From positions 1 to 26,154 of the forward strand of contig JAEWSC010000093.1 in NCBI GenBank assembly GCA_023398575.1: a stretch of DNA of 26,154 bases. Direction: 5' to 3'. The notes under the pieces were generated by a model, which saw only the letters and a list, made by a program, of their open reading frames with translations, was not told where the DNA came from and made no database searches. Shown here piece after piece: positions 23,732 through 26,154 of this stretch. This DNA comes from Bacillota bacterium (GTDB lineage: Bacteria; Bacillota; Clostridia; Christensenellales; Aristaeellaceae). The position numbers and the translations under genes are program-made. Every line of letters begins with the position of its first letter. The first letter of the stretch is position 1.

Positions 23732-23746
23732 GTGTAAGGCGTACAC
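23732..23746. promoter_or_regulatory. inverted repeat in the sortase leader
   Basis: GTGTA and TACAC are separated by five bases, between the -10 box and the ribosome binding site of the sortase gene. It could be an operator or a small leader hairpin; the arms are short. Confidence 0.25.
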
Positions 23747-23752
23747 CTGGTT

Positions 23753-23781
23753 ATTATAGCACAGCTGCGCGCGATTGTAAG
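23753..23781 (-). promoter_or_regulatory. promoter for the sortase gene
   Basis: CTTACA (23781-23776), 17 bases, then TATAAT (23758-23753) preceded by TGC, giving an extended -10. It makes the sortase gene independent of the surface-protein transcript. Confidence 0.7.
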
Positions 23782-23832
23782 CGGCATTCTTTTTGGAATT
23801 CCCTTTTTCACCGATACAACAAGGAAGGGAAA

Positions 23833-23860
23833 GGGGCAGTCCTCTCAAGAGGGCTGCCCC
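23833..23860 (-). terminator. terminator-like hairpin after the LPVTG protein gene
   Basis: A 13-bp stem (23833-23845 with 23848-23860) has a tiny loop and begins 21 bases after the stop codon. A modest U-run (TTTCCCTTCC) follows, so it may allow some read-through to the sortase gene. Confidence 0.65.
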
Positions 23861-23881
23861 GGTTCACTGTCACTTGAGGGA

Positions 23882-26154
23882 TTACTTGGAACGGAGCTTC
23901 CTGCGGTTCATGATCAGCAACAGCACGCCAGCCAATGTCATAAGACCGCCAAAGGGTACCAGAATCATGACCCATTCACCAGTCACAGGCAAGACGCCGT
24001 TAATGGCATAGACGATTACTGTCGCCGTATTGGTGTTCTTGCGAACTGCCGTCTGGCTAATTGGTTCGGCAAGATTGGTAGAGGTGGTATAAATGCCGAC
24101 ATTGGGTACTGCTATCTCAACGCTTTCGTTGCCTTCCAGTTCAATGTACTTGCCTTCAACGATGACGGCATACTGCATTTCGCTGGGGATTACATTACCC
24201 TGAGCATCCACCGTAGCCGGTGCAAGCACCAGAGACACATTGATAGAGTGTTTACCCGTATCAGGATCTTGGTAAGCATCCTGCGCTATTATCCTGGGGA
24301 AGATGGATGCATCGGCGTTGATAGCATTCACCCAGTTGTAGAAATTGATGTTAGCATCAAACTCATCCACCAGGTTCACACGCATGGGAGCTGTATTCGT
24401 ATTTGTGAGTGTGAATACATACACCCAGCGTCTGTCTTGCGTCGGATCGCCAACGTACATCTCTGAAACGCTGGCTGCCTTACGTGCTGTGACTGCGGCC
24501 GATACATCGGTTTCCACCTCATTGGAGGGGATAGGATCATAGGGAGTTTCATCTTCCTTCTTAGGTGTTACGGTTGCGCTGTTTTGGATGGTTATAACAT
24601 CCTGATTCACCTTGATGGCATCTACGCTAACCACAAAGGAAAGAGTGACTTCCGCGGGCGCGGTGACTTCCATGGTTTCAGGGTTGAAGGTCGCTGCAGG
24701 CATTGTAAAGTTCCAGGTAAGAAGCTTTGCGTTCAAAGCATCCTGGCTTTCGCCAAAGCCTGTGGTCGTAAAAGCGTTGAATGTAACGCCGTCTGCCAAC
24801 AAATCGCTTACAGTTACATCAAAGGCCCTAAGCGATCTGCTTATAACTCTCAGTGTATAAGTCAGTGTCTCGCCGGGATGGGATTCTGTCTTGCTGGTTT
24901 CCTTGACGATGGACATCACAGGACCAAAGACTTCCACCTGTACTTCGTTACTGGTCAGCGGATAGGTAGCCGGGTCTTCGGAAGGGAATTCTTCGCCATA
25001 GGGATCGGTATATTCGCCTGTGGCGCTGTTTTTCAACAAGCGGTAGCCTTCCTCTAGCGGTACCAATTCATTCGCCGTTACTGTGAAGGTAAAGGATGTA
25101 GTGCCTGGCACCAGTGCGCCATTTACCAATGTGGCGGCAGGTACCGTACCGTTCCAGGCGATGACCCTTGTAGCGGTATTGTAGGCAGCACTTCCGGTGC
25201 CTTGGTTCGTAAAGGCTACGAATGTCTGGCCGGCAGCCAAGCTGTCATATACGCCAGTGATGGTAACAGGCCGTAGCATTCTGTTGGTCAGGGTAATGGT
25301 GTAGGCGAACTGTTCGCCACCCAATACTTGCGTCTTATCGACGGACTTGGACAGCTCCACAATGGGAGTGTTCAGCGTATTTAAGAAGTTATTGCCGTTC
25401 TGAATTGTGCGATAACCTGGCACGGGGGTTTCAGATACGGTATATACGATGGGAATGCCGCCGTTACGATATCTGGCAAGTCCAGTCCAGCTATCCGTCC
25501 AGCCATTGGCTTGGGTCAGTGTCAGTATGCCGCCTTCCTGGGCTGTTACTGCCGTGCCATCCTTGTACAGCTGCACAGTTACACTCGTGCGCAATCCATT
25601 TGCATTGTTTGCGTCATCCCATGCCTTGCTCACGGGAATGCTTACCGTTTCCGGCGTATAGCTGTTGGTTACGGTGATAGTGTAATCACCATTGGCGTAA
25701 GCGACTTCGCCTTCATACGTTACTTCGCTTGCGTATGCATCGTTTATGCCGCTTTCTTCGACGGTGTACTGGATAAATATGCCGCCATCACGGTACTTCG
25801 CAAGTCCGGTCCAACTATCTGTCCAGCCGTTGCCTTCGGTCAGCGTCAGTATTCCGCCTTCCGCTTCCGTCACTGCCGTGCCGTCTTTGAACAGCTGCAC
25901 GGTTACATCGCTGCGCAGGCCGTCTTGGTCGTTGTTATCTTCCCAGACCTTTGTCACCCTGATATCCGTCAGCGGCATGTTGATCATCGTGATGTTCGGA
26001 TCGGTCTCTTCATCGCCGATGGTTCCACCGACTTCGGGTGTGTCGTTTGAATATCCGTCAGGTATGTCTTCTTCTACGTTGTACGTCTGTCCATACGGCA
26101 GATCGGAGATCGTTGCCGTCTGGCCATCCGTCAGTGTGACGATACCGTTCACGG
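23882..26154 (-). CDS. LPVTG-anchored surface protein with Cna-B and DUF11-like domains (5' end outside window)
   Basis: About 757 codons are visible and the N-terminus lies beyond the right edge. The order is: the tail of one Cna-B-type domain (1-58), two complete Cna-B-type repeats (59-166 and 167-262), three DUF11-like adhesin modules (about 262-400, 400-530, 530-700), and the sorting signal LPVTGE (721-726) with a hydrophobic helix and RRKLRSK tail. In the Cna-B repeats the isopeptide-forming triad is visible: Lys68, Glu133 and Asn163, then Lys176, Glu241 and Asn258. DUF11 modules carry TLTN/NSA-type blocks (YTITLTNRMLRPV, VFTLTNTNTAPM). Such proteins act as adhesins or pilus-like rods covalently held to peptidoglycan by sortase. 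The GTG at 26152 is probably an internal codon. The role as adhesin is inferred. Confidence 0.93.
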   Translation of the reverse strand, partial: VNGIVTLTDGQTATISDLPYGQTYNVEEDIPDGYSNDTPEVGGTIGDEETDPNITMINMPLTDIRVTKVWEDNNDQDGLRSDVTVQLFKDGTAVTEAEGGILTLTEGNGWTDSWTGLAKYRDGGIFIQYTVEESGINDAYASEVTYEGEVAYANGDYTITVTNSYTPETVSIPVSKAWDDANNANGLRTSVTVQLYKDGTAVTAQEGGILTLTQANGWTDSWTGLARYRNGGIPIVYTVSETPVPGYRTIQNGNNFLNTLNTPIVELSKSVDKTQVLGGEQFAYTITLTNRMLRPVTITGVYDSLAAGQTFVAFTNQGTGSAAYNTATRVIAWNGTVPAATLVNGALVPGTTSFTFTVTANELVPLEEGYRLLKNSATGEYTDPYGEEFPSEDPATYPLTSNEVQVEVFGPVMSIVKETSKTESHPGETLTYTLRVISRSLRAFDVTVSDLLADGVTFNAFTTTGFGESQDALNAKLLTWNFTMPAATFNPETMEVTAPAEVTLSFVVSVDAIKVNQDVITIQNSATVTPKKEDETPYDPIPSNEVETDVSAAVTARKAASVSEMYVGDPTQDRRWVYVFTLTNTNTAPMRVNLVDEFDANINFYNWVNAINADASIFPRIIAQDAYQDPDTGKHSINVSLVLAPATVDAQGNVIPSEMQYAVIVEGKYIELEGNESVEIAVPNVGIYTTSTNLAEPISQTAVRKNTNTATVIVYAINGVLPVTGEWVMILVPFGGLMTLAGVLLLIMNRRKLRSK
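25343..25978 (-). repeat. tandem Cna-B repeats (two units, 108-codon period)
   Basis: The two units, codons 59-166 and 167-270 of the visible reading frame, align with a 324-base offset. For instance GGILTL, NGWTDSWTGLA and DGTAVT recur at the same relative positions. Both remain coding and in phase. Confidence 0.85.

Noticed and set aside
26150..26152. GTG at 26152 as the start of the LPVTG protein
   Set aside because: No ribosome binding site can be seen at the window edge, and the protein there begins mid-way through a Cna-B-like domain without a signal peptide, so the gene almost certainly extends further.

Overview
The window looks like chromosomal DNA from an endospore-forming, Gram-positive, probably anaerobic member of the Clostridia with mid-range GC. 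The reasons are a BofC-like sporulation protein with a sigma-G-like promoter, a YhcN/YlaJ-type spore lipoprotein, clostridial-type MurG, an Rrf2-NifS-NifU iron-sulfur operon, an LPXTG surface protein with a sortase, frequent TTG/GTG starts and strong AAGGAGG-type ribosome binding sites. I cannot name a genus. I see no rRNA, tRNA, CRISPR array, insertion sequence or prophage.

Layout, left to right. (1) 1-2.6 kb: a BofC-like protein (+), a chloramphenicol-acetyltransferase-like protein (-) with its own promoter and palindrome, and a small terpenoid-cyclase-fold protein (-). (2) 2.6-6.8 kb: a previously uncalled 44-residue small protein (-) and archaeal-type phosphoglycerate mutase (-), then divergently murG (+), a YhcN-like spore lipoprotein (+) and a five-helix membrane protein (+). 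(3) 6.8-8.4 kb: two tandem VanY-like (M15) peptidases (-). (4) 8.4-12.4 kb: an apparent operon read leftwards, rrf2 - nifS - nifU - hflX, in which HflX carries an extra N-terminal domain with a complete JAMM metalloprotease-type motif. (5) 12.5-14.5 kb: a secreted protein with two lamin-tail-like domains, then bacteriohemerythrin overlapping cheX. (6) 14.6-19.5 kb: a MacB/FtsX-type ABC exporter operon (ATPase - permease - adaptor, -) divergent from a TetR-family regulator (+), with a palindrome on the shared promoter region. (7) 19.5-20.8 kb: a YerB/DUF3048 secreted protein (+). (8) 20.9-26.2 kb: a surface-display locus read leftwards, with an LPVTG-anchored protein bearing Cna-B and DUF11-like modules (its N-terminus lies beyond the window), a sortase with a long helical N-terminal region, and an unrecognised secreted protein.

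Several genes work together. ATPase, permease and adaptor form one exporter, probably controlled by the adjacent TetR protein. Rrf2 probably senses iron-sulfur status and controls NifS/NifU. Hemerythrin and CheX are translationally coupled and may link oxygen to CheY dephosphorylation. The sortase probably anchors the neighbouring LPVTG protein. Intergenic gaps are short and mostly filled by promoters and rho-independent terminators; no gene-free stretch over 300 bases remains once the small gene at 2589-2723 is counted. The best candidates for something undescribed are the JAMM-HflX fusion, the 44-residue protein, the hemerythrin-CheX pair and the sortase with its helical extension and unknown partner. 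None of these is proven novel from sequence alone.
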